From contig NZ_SRLE01000005.1 in the NCBI RefSeq assembly GCF_004745945.1, positions 248,001 to 312,000 on the forward strand: 64,000 nt of DNA, read 5' to 3'. Of the stretch, positions 34,677 through 44,493 are shown one piece after another (the stretch's first letter is position 1; each line of letters begins with the position of its first letter). The position numbers and the translations under genes were made by a program. Origin of the DNA: Mangrovimicrobium sediminis. Its GTDB lineage: Bacteria > Pseudomonadota > Gammaproteobacteria > Pseudomonadales > Halieaceae. The notes beneath the pieces were generated by a model that was not told the origin of the DNA, did no database searches, and worked only from the letters and a program-made list of their open reading frames with translations.

Positions 34677-35614
34677 CGGCGCGGTGCCCCGTAGTAGGTC
34701 TGCAGCAGGCGGAACGGCGAGTCGTCCGTGCGCGCCTGCAGTACGGGGATACCCAGGCGCCCCATGCGCTGCTGCAGCAGGGACTGGTGTTGCGCGCGCT
34801 CATCCTCGAAGCGCCGGCGCAGGCCGCGGTCGGCGGTGTCCAGTACGCTGCGCGCGCTGCCGTCGCTGACCGCATAGGTACCGGCGCGCGGCAGCTGCTG
34901 CTCCAGCGCATCGCTGCAGGCCACCGCGGTGACCTGGGAGTGCCGCGCCAGCTGGTACAGGTGCTTGTCGGCCTCGTCGCCGGTTACGCCGCGGAAATCG
35001 CTGACCAGGTACACGCTGCTGCCCGGGCGCGCCACCCGGCGCAGGGTGCCGAGCATCTGCGCGAAGCCCTGTTCATCGCTGCGCCCGCTGCCGGGCAGGC
35101 CGTGATTGTAACTGTCGATGGTCGAGAGCAGGGACAGCACCGTGCGCCGGGAGCGGCGCGGGCGCAGTTCGCGGTGGCTCTCGCCGTTGAAGACCAGCCC
35201 GCCGACGCGGTCGCCGCCCTCCAGGGCGGCCCAGCCGAGCAGCGCCGCGAGGTGTGCTGCGAGTACGCTTTTAAAACAGTGGCGCGAGCCGAAGAACATG
35301 TCCGGGCGCTGGTCCACCACCACCAGCACCGGGCGTTCGCGCTCCTCGCGGAACAGCTTGGTATGCGCCTCGCCGCTGCGCGCGGTAACCCGCCAGTCGA
35401 TGCTGCGCACATCGTCGCCGGCCTGGTACATGCGCACTTCGTCGAAGTCGATACCGCGGCCGCGGAAGTTGGACTTGTTGGCGCCGGCCAGCGTCGCCAG
35501 CGCACGGCTGCGCCGCGCCGGCTGCAGCTGGCGCGCGGGAAAGCGCAGGGCGATCAGCGCCTCGAGATCGGTGTAGGCGCCGCGCGCGGGGGCGTCGACC
35601 AGTTCCGCTTGCAT
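34673..35614 (-). CDS. DUF58-domain protein of the MoxR/Bat operon
   Basis: 313 aa. DUF58 motif GRGIDFDEVRMYQAGDDVRSIDWRVTARSGEAHTKLFREERE (about 51-93) and a degenerate VWA-like fold afterwards (VVDQRPDMFFGS, SDFRGV). It is soluble and works with the MoxR ATPase, encoded 13 bp upstream. The MIDAS is incomplete, so metal binding is doubtful. Confidence 0.92.
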   Translation of the reverse strand: MQAELVDAPARGAYTDLEALIALRFPARQLQPARRSRALATLAGANKSNFRGRGIDFDEVRMYQAGDDVRSIDWRVTARSGEAHTKLFREERERPVLVVVDQRPDMFFGSRHCFKSVLAAHLAALLGWAALEGGDRVGGLVFNGESHRELRPRRSRRTVLSLLSTIDSYNHGLPGSGRSDEQGFAQMLGTLRRVARPGSSVYLVSDFRGVTGDEADKHLYQLARHSQVTAVACSDALEQQLPRAGTYAVSDGSARSVLDTADRGLRRRFEDERAQHQSLLQQRMGRLGIPVLQARTDDSPFRLLQTYYGAPRR

Positions 35615-35627
35615 GGTCCGGCGGTGC

Positions 35628-36584
<957 letters not shown>

Positions 36585-36790
36585 ACGTACTCCTGTTCTG
36601 AACTGGGTGTTCGGAGGGCGGCATTGTAACCCACCGCATCGGCGGATACAGGCCCTCGCCCGGTGCGGGCGCAGCTGTGACTTGTGCCGACTGCAAAAGT
36701 TCACGGATTGCCGGGTGGCGATTGCGTTAGACTTGGAGCGGGGCGCAGGACCCGCAAGCCGGCGCCCGCGACAAGAAAAGGAACCTGGCC

Positions 36791-39700
36791 ATGATCTGGG
36801 AAATTTCCAAGCAGCAACTGCTCGCCGACCTCGGCGCGCGTATCGAAAGCCACGCCGAGCCCGGTGACCGCGAATCCCTGCGCAACCTCGCCGAAACCCT
36901 GTTCGGCCGCTTCAGCCTGGAAGACCTGCGCGGTCGTTCGGTGGAGAACCTCTACGGCTGCCTGTATTCCATCCTGCGTTTCATGCGCCGCTGGGACAGC
37001 GCGACGCCGCGTGTGGAATTTTTCAATCCCGGCGTGCAGTCCCACGGCTGGGACAGCGCGAATACGGTGATGCTCATCCTGTGCCGCGGCATCCCGTTCA
37101 TCACTGCCTCGGTGCGCGGTGAGATCAACCGTCGCAACCTGCCTATCCACATTGTCACCAGTTCCAACCTCGCCGTGCGTCGCGGCGCCGACGGCGAGTT
37201 GCAGGCGGTGCTCGGCCACAGCGAGGAGTGCGATGAGGACTGCCCGGAGGAGGCGCTGGTCTACTTCGAGATCGCGCGCCACTCGCACCCGGAAAAGCTG
37301 GAGGAACTGCGCCAGACCCTGCTCGAGATCATCCACGAGGTGGAACTGGTGGTGGACGATTTCGCGCCGATGTCTGAGCGGCTGGAGGGGGTGGCCGAGG
37401 AGGTCATGCAGTTCGCCTGCGTCGAGGCGGCGCAGCGCGAGGAGGCGCGCGATTTCCTCGTCTGGCTGCGGCAGCAGCACATGACCCTGCTCGGCTACGA
37501 GTACCTGGAGGTCGACAACAGCGGCCCGCACCCGGTGGTCAGCGTGCGCGAGGACAGCCGCCTCGGCCTGCTGCGCCTGCGCAGTACCCGCGGTGTCGCG
37601 GACCTCGAGGCGGACCTCGCGCACATGGACAGGCCGGCGCTGTACCGCGACCAGCTGAGTTTTTCCAAGTCCCGCTGCCGCTCCCGCGTGCACCGCCTGA
37701 GCTATCCGGACTACGTCGGCGCCCGGGTATTCGACGCCGACGGCGAGCTCATCGGCCAGCACCGCTTCATCGGCCTGTACACCTCGTCGGTGTACACCAT
37801 GCACCCGCGCTACATTCCCATCGTGCGGCGCAAGGTGCAGCAGGTGATGGAGATGTCCAACACCGACTGGGCCGAGCACGAGACCCGCGAACTGTCGCGT
37901 GTGCTGGAGCTGTATCCCCGCGATGAACTGTTCCAGAGCAGCGTGCAGGAGCTGTATTCCACGGTCAACGCGATCAACCGTATCCAGGAACGGCGCCAGA
38001 CCCGCCTGTTCGTGCGCAGCGATACCCACGGCAAGTTCGTCAATTGCATTGTCTACGTGCCGCGCGATCGCTACACCACGGAGCTGCGCGAGAAGATCGA
38101 GAACATCCTCTCCAACGCGTTCAAGGCCGAGGAGTCCGAGTTCACCACGCTGTTCACCGAATCCATCCTGGTGCGCGTTTACTTCGTGCTGCGCGTCAAC
38201 CCGGCGCTGCCGCTGGACTACGACGTGGCGCAGTTGCAGGAAGACGTGGTGCAGGCGGCGCTGGTCTGGGAGGACCGCCTGCGTATCCGCCTGGTGGAGG
38301 AGTTCGGCGAGGAACTGGGCCACGAGTACGACGCGCTGCTCGGCCGCGGCTTTCCCGCCGGCTACCGCGACGATTTCGACCCGCGGATGGCAGTGGCGGA
38401 CATCCGCAAGCTGCTCACCTTGCGCAACGGCGAGCAACTGGCGATGTCGCTGTACCGCCAGCCGGAGGACAGCGACCAGATGCTGCGCCTGCGCCTGTAC
38501 CACGCGGGCAGCAGCCTGCCGCTGTCCGATGTGCTGCCGATCCTGGAAAACCTCGGCCTGCGCGTGGTCTCCGAACGCCCCTACGGTATTCGCACCAGTG
38601 ACGGCGATGCCTACTGGGTGCAGGAATTTTCCATGCTCTACTGCCTGTCCCAGGAGATCGACCTGGAAGAGGTGAAAGATGAATTCGAGGACGCCTTCGC
38701 GCGTATCTGGTTCGGCGAGGCGGAGAGCGATTCCTTCAACCGGCTGTTGATCGGCACGCGCCTGAACTGGCGCGAGATCGCGCTGCTGCGCGCCTATGCC
38801 CGCTACCTGCGGCAGCTGAATTTCCCCTACAGTGTCGAGTACATCGCCGAGACCACCGCGGATCACCTGGAGATTACCGCGCAGGTGGTGGAGCTGTTCC
38901 TCACCCGCTTCTCGCCGGTATTCGACGGCGACGACGAGTGGCGCGCGCAGCGTGAGGCGGCGGTGGAAGAGACTATCCTGGCCTCGCTGGAACAGGTCGA
39001 GAACCTCGGCCAGGACCGCATCATTCGCCAGTACGTGAGGTTGATCAAGGCGACCCTGCGCACCAACTTCTTCCAGCAGCAGGCCGATGGCGGTCTGAAG
39101 CCCTACCTGTCGCTGAAGCTGCGCCCCGCGGATATTCCCGAGGTGCCGCGGCCGGTGCCCATGTACGAGATCTTTGTCTATTCGCCGCGGGTCGAGGGCG
39201 TGCACCTGCGCGGCGGCAAGGTGGCGCGCGGCGGCCTGCGCTGGTCGGACCGCCTCGAGGACTTCCGCACCGAGGTGCTGGGCCTGGTCAAAGCCCAGCA
39301 GGTGAAGAATGCCGTGATCGTGCCGGTCGGCGCCAAGGGCGGTTTTGTCGCGCGCCTGCTGCGCGCCGACATGAGCCGCGACGAGGTGCAGGCGGAGGGC
39401 ATCGAGTGCTACAAGCTGTTCATCCGCGGCCTGCTCGACCTCACCGACAACCGCGGCGACGTGGCCATCGTGCGCCCGCCCTACGTGGTGGCCAAGGACG
39501 ACGACGACCCCTACCTGGTAGTGGCGGCGGACAAGGGCACGGCGAGTTTTTCCGATATCGCCAACGGCATCTCCGCGGAGTATGACTTCTGGCTCGGCGA
39601 CGCCTTTGCCTCCGGCGGCAGTGCCGGCTACGACCACAAGAAAATGGGCATTACCGCGCGCGGCGCCTGGGTCTCCGTGCAGCGCCACTTCCGCGAGATG

Positions 39701-41650
39701 GACTTCGACGTACAGAGCACGGACTTCAGCGTGGTCGGCATCGGCGATATGTCCGGCGACGTGTTCGGCAACGGCATGCTGATGTCCCCTCACATCCGCC
39801 TGCTGGCGGCGTTCAACCACCTGCATATTTTTATAGACCCGGAGCCCGATCCCATCGCCAGCTATGCCGAGCGCCAGCGACTGTTCGACCTGCCGCGCTC
39901 GAGCTGGACCGACTACGATCGCGAACTGATCTCCACCGGCGGCGGTGTGTTCGCGCGCAGCGCGAAGTCGATCACCATCACCCCGGAGATGGCGAGCCGC
40001 TTTGGCATCAGCGCGGCGCAGCTCACCCCCAACGAGCTGATCAGCCACCTGCTGCGGGCCGAGGTCGACCTGCTGTGGAACGGCGGTATCGGCACCTATG
40101 TGAAGGGCTCCGGCGAAAGCCATCTCGCGGTCGGCGACAAGACCAACGACGCCCTGCGCGTGGATGGCCGTGACCTGCGCTGCAAGGTGGTGGGGGAGGG
40201 CGGCAACCTCGGCCTCACCCAGCTCGGTCGCGTGGAGTACGCGCTGGCCGGCGGTCGCATCAATACCGACTTCATCGACAACGCCGGCGGTGTGGACTGC
40301 TCGGACCACGAGGTGAACATCAAGATCCTGCTCAACGCGGTGGTGGCGCGCGGTGATCTCACCCAGAAGCAGCGCAACCAGTTGCTCGAGGAGATGACCG
40401 ACGCGGTGTCGGCGCTGGTGCTGCACAACAACTACCGCCAGGCCCAGGCGATCAGCCTGGTGGAGATGCAGGCGGAGGACCGCTTCGGCGAGTATCGCCG
40501 CTTCGTCGACCTGATGGAGCAGCACGGCCGCATCGACCGCGCGCTGGAGTTTCTGCCCAGCGACGAGGAACTCGGCGAGCGCCGCAATCACGGGCAGACC
40601 TTCACCCGGCCGGAGCTCTCCACCCTGGTGTCCTACAGCAAGGGCATCCTCAAGGAGCGGCTGATGGACTCCGACCTGGACAGCGACCCGCACCTCGCCG
40701 ACCTGGTCAAGACGGCGTTTCCGGAGCGCCTGGTACGCGAGTACGGCGACGAGGTGCGCAGCCACCGCCTGCACCGCGAGATCATGGCGACCCAGCTGGC
40801 CAACGATATCGTCAACCGCATGGGTCTCAATTTCGTGGTGCGCCAGTCACGTGCCACCGGGGCCTCCCACGCCGACGTGGCGCGCGCCTACATTGCCGTG
40901 CTGGAAGCCTACAACCTGCGCGAGCTGTGGGACTGGATCGAACTGCTCGACCTCAAGGTCAGTACCGCCGTGCAGATGGACATGATGCTCAGCCTGTTGC
41001 GCCTGGTGCGCCGGGCGACACGCTGGATCCTGCGCAACCGCCGTCACGAGTTGCAGCCCACCGCGCTGGTGACGGAGTTCCGGTCCGGCCTGGCGCAACT
41101 CGCGGACGCGTTTCCGCGGATGCTGCGCGGTCGCGCCGCAGCCCAGTACGAGGAGATCCTGGCCCGCTATCTGGAGGCCGGCGTCGGCCAGGAACTGGCC
41201 CAACGGGTGGCCGGTACCCACCAGGCCTACACCGCCCTTGGCATTATCCAGGCGGCCGTCGAGCACGATGCGCAGTTGGAGGACATGGCGCGACTGTATT
41301 TCTATATCGGCGAGTACCTGGAACTGGACTGGTTCAGCACCCAGATCCTGGCCAGCGTTGTGGATAACGAGTGGCAGGCCCTGGCCAGGGATACGTACCT
41401 GGAGGACCTGGAGTGGCAACAGCGCAGTCTCGCTGTCAGTGCGTTGCGCTACCTCGAGCCGGATGGCGATATCGAGCGCTGCATCGAGAACTGGTCGGCG
41501 CAGCAGGAAGTGCTTCTGGAACGCTGGCGGGGCATGCTGGCGGAGTTACACGCCAACGATACCCCGGATTTCAGTATGTTCGCAGTGGCAAACCGGGAAC
41601 TGCTCGATCTCGCACAGAGTGGCAACCGGCTCGCGGCGCTTCAGTCATAG
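36791..41650 (+). CDS. gdhB: NAD-dependent glutamate dehydrogenase, large (GDH-180 type)
   Basis: 1619 aa, the expected size of this class. It deaminates glutamate to 2-oxoglutarate with NAD. N-terminal ACT-like regulatory region (about 1-600), then the catalytic core: KVARGGLRWSDR (about 810-821), AKGGF (about 849) carrying the substrate Lys, and GVDCSDHEVNIKI (about 1165). The C-terminal third is helical and assembles the oligomer. Shine-Dalgarno AAGGAA lies about 9 bases before ATG. Its activity in Pseudomonas is allosterically controlled by amino acids (family knowledge). Confidence 0.96.
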   Translation: MIWEISKQQLLADLGARIESHAEPGDRESLRNLAETLFGRFSLEDLRGRSVENLYGCLYSILRFMRRWDSATPRVEFFNPGVQSHGWDSANTVMLILCRGIPFITASVRGEINRRNLPIHIVTSSNLAVRRGADGELQAVLGHSEECDEDCPEEALVYFEIARHSHPEKLEELRQTLLEIIHEVELVVDDFAPMSERLEGVAEEVMQFACVEAAQREEARDFLVWLRQQHMTLLGYEYLEVDNSGPHPVVSVREDSRLGLLRLRSTRGVADLEADLAHMDRPALYRDQLSFSKSRCRSRVHRLSYPDYVGARVFDADGELIGQHRFIGLYTSSVYTMHPRYIPIVRRKVQQVMEMSNTDWAEHETRELSRVLELYPRDELFQSSVQELYSTVNAINRIQERRQTRLFVRSDTHGKFVNCIVYVPRDRYTTELREKIENILSNAFKAEESEFTTLFTESILVRVYFVLRVNPALPLDYDVAQLQEDVVQAALVWEDRLRIRLVEEFGEELGHEYDALLGRGFPAGYRDDFDPRMAVADIRKLLTLRNGEQLAMSLYRQPEDSDQMLRLRLYHAGSSLPLSDVLPILENLGLRVVSERPYGIRTSDGDAYWVQEFSMLYCLSQEIDLEEVKDEFEDAFARIWFGEAESDSFNRLLIGTRLNWREIALLRAYARYLRQLNFPYSVEYIAETTADHLEITAQVVELFLTRFSPVFDGDDEWRAQREAAVEETILASLEQVENLGQDRIIRQYVRLIKATLRTNFFQQQADGGLKPYLSLKLRPADIPEVPRPVPMYEIFVYSPRVEGVHLRGGKVARGGLRWSDRLEDFRTEVLGLVKAQQVKNAVIVPVGAKGGFVARLLRADMSRDEVQAEGIECYKLFIRGLLDLTDNRGDVAIVRPPYVVAKDDDDPYLVVAADKGTASFSDIANGISAEYDFWLGDAFASGGSAGYDHKKMGITARGAWVSVQRHFREMDFDVQSTDFSVVGIGDMSGDVFGNGMLMSPHIRLLAAFNHLHIFIDPEPDPIASYAERQRLFDLPRSSWTDYDRELISTGGGVFARSAKSITITPEMASRFGISAAQLTPNELISHLLRAEVDLLWNGGIGTYVKGSGESHLAVGDKTNDALRVDGRDLRCKVVGEGGNLGLTQLGRVEYALAGGRINTDFIDNAGGVDCSDHEVNIKILLNAVVARGDLTQKQRNQLLEEMTDAVSALVLHNNYRQAQAISLVEMQAEDRFGEYRRFVDLMEQHGRIDRALEFLPSDEELGERRNHGQTFTRPELSTLVSYSKGILKERLMDSDLDSDPHLADLVKTAFPERLVREYGDEVRSHRLHREIMATQLANDIVNRMGLNFVVRQSRATGASHADVARAYIAVLEAYNLRELWDWIELLDLKVSTAVQMDMMLSLLRLVRRATRWILRNRRHELQPTALVTEFRSGLAQLADAFPRMLRGRAAAQYEEILARYLEAGVGQELAQRVAGTHQAYTALGIIQAAVEHDAQLEDMARLYFYIGEYLELDWFSTQILASVVDNEWQALARDTYLEDLEWQQRSLAVSALRYLEPDGDIERCIENWSAQQEVLLERWRGMLAELHANDTPDFSMFAVANRELLDLAQSGNRLAALQS

Positions 41651-41657
41651 GTGGGAA

Positions 41658-41861
41658 TCAGAGGGTACGCAACTTGTGTACCCCGGACACGCCGGTCAGG
41701 CCATCCCACTGGTCGGCGCGTCCCTCGCGCCAGCCGCAGAGCCAGCTCTGTCGGTGGGCGGAGTTTTCATGTGGACAGAAGTCCACACTGCGGCCGGTAA
41801 CGCCTGCCTGGTAGCCTTTGTCGAATGCCCGGGAGTTCATGTCGCGCTTCTGTCTTTTCAT
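41658..41861 (-). CDS. rmf: Ribosome modulation factor (with C-terminal extension)
   Basis: 67 aa. MKRQKRD at the start, RAFDKGYQAGVTGRS and WLCGWREGRADQ match E. coli RMF over its full 55 residues. It binds 70S ribosomes at entry to slow growth and dimerises them into inactive 100S. GGAGG is placed ideally upstream of ATG at 41861. The tail WDGLTGVSGVHKLRTL is about 12 residues longer than in E. coli. It is embedded in a longer open frame running to 42044, but homology and the Shine-Dalgarno fix this start. The gene is convergent with gdhB, only 7 bp from its stop. Confidence 0.93.
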   Translation of the reverse strand: MKRQKRDMNSRAFDKGYQAGVTGRSVDFCPHENSAHRQSWLCGWREGRADQWDGLTGVSGVHKLRTL

Positions 41862-41987
41862 ATAACAGCCTCCGTGTCGGCGAGGACACCGCGCGGGGGC
41901 CGCGGTTAGCGCGCGTCCACCGTTGCGGTGGTCGTCAGGATGGGTTGTTGCTTTTCTCTGCGTTTCAATGCGGAGTAATACAACGTG

Positions 41988-42005
41988 ATGTGCCCAGGGG
42001 CACAT
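41988..42005. promoter_or_regulatory. Perfect-arm palindrome upstream of rmf
   Basis: ATGTGCCC-AG-GGGCACAT: eight-base perfect arms, two-base centre, 127 bp upstream of the rmf ATG. A weak minus-strand -10 (TATTAC) lies just downstream, placing the palindrome over the -35 region. Likely a regulator site; the regulator is unknown. Confidence 0.5.
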
Positions 42006-42027
42006 AGCCCAATGAAAACAAACCACC

Positions 42028-42071
42028 CGGCGCTGCGCCAACAACGAATTGTTCTGAGCGCCGAATTTTTA
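42028..42071 (+). terminator. Hairpin with T-rich tail
   Basis: CGGCGCT (42028-42034) pairs with AGCGCCG (42057-42063), with an inner AACAA/TTGTT pairing, followed by AATTTTTA. It has the form of a plus-strand intrinsic terminator, and could stop gdhB read-through antisense to rmf before the bactofilin gene. Confidence 0.5.
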
Positions 42072-42163
42072 TATAACAGAATTGTTACAGAGGGGCTTTC
42101 TGGAGAAAAGCCCGTGTTTGTGTAGAGCGTCACAAATTCCCCTGCTAGGATGAGCAGCCCGGA

Positions 42164-42715
42164 ATGAGTAAGGTGAGCATCCCGATGTTTGAACGCAATA
42201 AGAACCGGCAGGGGGCACAGCCACCGGAACCCGAGCGGAGCGCACCCAGCGCCCCGCCGGCCACCCCCGCGGCCAGCCAGAAACCGGCAACCACCACCAG
42301 CAGGAGTACCGCCATGATTGGACCCAGCATCGAGATTAAAGGCAGTGTCAGCGGGGCCGAGGACCTGCTTATCCAGGGCAGGGTCGAAGGCACGGTAGAC
42401 CTGGGCGACCACGAGGTCACGGTGGGCGAGTCCGGCAAGGTCAACGCCGATATCACCGCGCGCACCGTGCGCATCGATGGCGAGGTGGCCGGGGATATCC
42501 GCGGCACCGAGAAAGTGGTGATTTCCAAGACCGGCAACGTCAAGGGCAATATCATCGCCCCGCGTATGACCCTGGAGGACGGCGCAATCTTCAAGGGCTC
42601 CATCGACATGGACCCGGGCGACGCCCCGGCCAAGGTCGCCCTGGCGCCGAAGTCGCCCGCGCCGGCCGCGGCAGCCGGCGACAAGGGCCCGGACCTCGAC
42701 CTGAAGCAGGGCTGA
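42164..42715 (+). CDS. Bactofilin family protein
   Basis: 183 aa. A Pro/Ala/Ser-rich N-terminus (1-48) is followed by the bactofilin beta-helix: IGPSIEIKGSVSGAEDLLIQGRVEGTV and then repeats of the type G.V.A.I.A..V.I.G.V.GDI (about 52-150). It polymerises into filaments at the membrane and scaffolds cell-wall enzymes or polysaccharide machinery. An internal ATG at 42185 is an alternative start. The next gene follows after 19 bp on the same strand. Confidence 0.91.
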   Translation: MSKVSIPMFERNKNRQGAQPPEPERSAPSAPPATPAASQKPATTTSRSTAMIGPSIEIKGSVSGAEDLLIQGRVEGTVDLGDHEVTVGESGKVNADITARTVRIDGEVAGDIRGTEKVVISKTGNVKGNIIAPRMTLEDGAIFKGSIDMDPGDAPAKVALAPKSPAPAAAAGDKGPDLDLKQG

Positions 42716-42734
42716 ACAGGACCTCACACCGCCT

Positions 42735-43313
42735 ATGAGCGAGCAGCAGAGCTCCCAGCTGCTGCCCGGTCTGTTCGAAGCGATAGCCGAGGACCAGCGG
42801 GTCAACGTCCTGCATATCGGGCCCGCGCTGCCGGAAACGGTGGCGTTCTTCTCCGACGCGGGGTTTCGCTGCAAGCTGTTTTTCCTCGACCTGTTTGCCG
42901 AGCTGCCCCTGGTGTTCCAACCCGGGGACGAACTCACCGTGCAGCAGCGCATGAGCCAGTTGATGGATTTCCCGCAGGACACGCGCTTCGACCTGTGCCT
43001 GTTCTGGGACATTTTCAATTACCTCGACGAAACCGCCATCGAGGCGCTGGTGGATTGCCTGCGCCCGCAGCTCGCCATCGGTGCGCGGGCCCACGCCTTC
43101 GCCGTCCACAATACCCGCAGCCCGCAGCTGCCCCAGCGTTTCGGCATTCTCGCCGGCGACCTGCTGAACCTGCGCCCGCGTCCCGCGCCGCTGCCCGGTT
43201 ATGCACCACACCCGCAGGCGCGCCTGCAGGCCCTGCTGCAGGGACTGACCATCAAGCGCTCGGTGCTGCTGGCGCAGAGCCGCCTGGAGCTGTTGCTGCA
43301 CGCGGCGGCCTAG
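42735..43313 (+). CDS. Conserved-looking protein of unknown function, possible SAM-methyltransferase-like fold
   Basis: 192 aa, cytoplasmic. VNVLHIGPALPETVAFFSDAGFRCKLFFLDL (24-54) and DTRFDLCLFWDIFNYL (about 82-97) resemble motif I and motif IV of class I methyltransferases, but the glycine-rich SAM loop is not canonical. The second half is Pro/Leu/Arg-rich. It is probably co-transcribed with the bactofilin gene. No firm family assignment. Confidence 0.65.
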   Translation: MSEQQSSQLLPGLFEAIAEDQRVNVLHIGPALPETVAFFSDAGFRCKLFFLDLFAELPLVFQPGDELTVQQRMSQLMDFPQDTRFDLCLFWDIFNYLDETAIEALVDCLRPQLAIGARAHAFAVHNTRSPQLPQRFGILAGDLLNLRPRPAPLPGYAPHPQARLQALLQGLTIKRSVLLAQSRLELLLHAAA

Positions 43314-43370
43314 CCTGTCGGGCGCAATGGGCTTATCGTTGACGGTTGACGAACGAGGAGCCCACTCCCC

Positions 43371-43934
43371 ATGAGAACCGAGCTGCAGCAATACGTGCGC
43401 GTTTACCCCAATGCGCTGGACCGGGAATTCTGCGAGAACATGATCGCCGCTTTCGAGGGGCACCCGGAGCGGCTGCAAACCAACGGCAAGAGCGAGTCCT
43501 CGGGCCTGGCGCAGAGCAGTTGGGTGGAACTGGACGTGGGCAAGCACCTGCCGCAGCCGGTGGCCAAGCACTTTATCGACAACGCGCTGCGCCACAAGCG
43601 CCTGTATGAACGCGAATGCCAGATCGAGCCGCCGCTGCCGGAGACCGGCCGCTACGCCCAGCTGATCATGAAACGCTATGCCGCCGCCGGGGGGGACGGC
43701 TTCCAGCCGCACTACGACTCACTCGGGCCGGTGAGCAACCGCTTCCTGGTTTTCCTGTGGTATCTCAACGACGTGGAACGCGGTGGAGAGACCGACTTCA
43801 TGGACCTCGGCGTCAAGGTGCCGCCGCGCCAGGGCACCATGGTGATCTTCCCGCCCTACTGGATGTACCGCCATCGCGGCTGCGTCCCCGAGTCGGGCGA
43901 CAAGTACATTCTCAGCACTTATGCGCTGTGGTGA
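43371..43934 (+). CDS. 2OG-Fe(II) oxygenase, prolyl 4-hydroxylase-like
   Basis: 187 aa. Double-stranded beta-helix with iron ligands His114 and Asp116 (HYD) and the distal His near 168 (YRHRG), plus Lys178 in GDKYILSTYALW for the 2-oxoglutarate carboxylate. It hydroxylates a prolyl or other side chain using O2 and 2-oxoglutarate. The NDVERGGETDF segment before the distal His is typical of P4H. Target unknown. The stop codon lies in the first of three 15-bp tandem repeats. Confidence 0.9.
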   Translation: MRTELQQYVRVYPNALDREFCENMIAAFEGHPERLQTNGKSESSGLAQSSWVELDVGKHLPQPVAKHFIDNALRHKRLYERECQIEPPLPETGRYAQLIMKRYAAAGGDGFQPHYDSLGPVSNRFLVFLWYLNDVERGGETDFMDLGVKVPPRQGTMVIFPPYWMYRHRGCVPESGDKYILSTYALW

Positions 43935-43972
43935 AGGGTACGGTGGTGAAAGGTATTGTGGTGAGGCCCTGA
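43928..43972. repeat. Three degenerate 15-bp tandem repeats
   Basis: Units GTGGTGAAGGGTACG, GTGGTGAAAGGTATT and GTGGTGAGGCCC... start at 43928, 43943 and 43958. They overlap the oxygenase stop codon, and each unit carries its own in-register TGA. Confidence 0.6.
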
Positions 43973-43987
43973 GTTGAGGGTGCCCGC

Positions 43988-44491
43988 TCAGTCGCCGCTG
44001 GCGGCCGCCTCGCCGGAGCGGTAGAGCTGCATGCCGCGCGCCTGGTAGTTGGCCAGCGCATTGGGGTGATCCAGGGTGCAGGTGTGCACCCACACCCGTT
44101 GCGGTGCATCCCAGCCCCAGGCCGCCTCGATGGCGCTGGTCAGCAGCGCTCCGCCATACCCCTGGCCGATGAATGCAGGGGCCAGGCCGAAATACTTGAT
44201 CTCAACCTCGTCGCCCTCGCGCTCCAGGTCGAAGTAGCCCGCCGGGGAGCCGTCCACCCAGGCCACCCAGGTGCGCAGGTTTTCGGCTTCCACGTAGGCG
44301 CGCCACTGGGCATCGCTCCAGCTGAGTTTGTCGCGCCAGGCCCAGGGACCGCCGATGTGTTCATAGAGAAAGCGATTGAAGGCGAACTGGGGGACGCGGG
44401 CCTCGGCCAGGCTGAGGCCGGCGGGGAGCGGCTTGCCGCGCAACTGGCCCGGGGAGGTCATCTCCAGGTAGTAGACCGTGACCCCCGCCAT
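43988..44491 (-). CDS. GNAT-family N-acetyltransferase
   Basis: 167 aa. Acetyl-CoA binding site in GLAPAFIGQGYGGALLTSAIEAAW (about 94-117; Q-x-x-G-x-G/A), then VWVHTCTLDHPNALANYQARGM, the usual GNAT beta-6/7 region. It transfers acetyl from CoA to an amine; substrate unknown. It ends convergently with the oxygenase gene and begins 2 bp downstream of the acyl-CoA ligase stop. Confidence 0.88.
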   Translation of the reverse strand: MAGVTVYYLEMTSPGQLRGKPLPAGLSLAEARVPQFAFNRFLYEHIGGPWAWRDKLSWSDAQWRAYVEAENLRTWVAWVDGSPAGYFDLEREGDEVEIKYFGLAPAFIGQGYGGALLTSAIEAAWGWDAPQRVWVHTCTLDHPNALANYQARGMQLYRSGEAAASGD

Positions 44492-44493
44492 TG

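Larger units (their letters stand above)
41862..42163. other. Noncoding region between rmf and the bactofilin gene
   Basis: About 300 bp with no convincing gene; open frames here are shadows. It contains an 18-bp palindrome (41988-42005), a hairpin with T tail (42028-42071) and a second short hairpin (42093-42113). It should hold the divergent promoters of rmf and the bactofilin gene; no consensus pair was found. Confidence 0.6.

Noticed and set aside
36701-40774. Open frame of 1357 codons on the minus strand
   Set aside because: It is antisense to the glutamate dehydrogenase gene. It has Leu/Ala/His/Gly/Val-rich low-information sequence, as GC-rich third positions produce; no family motif.
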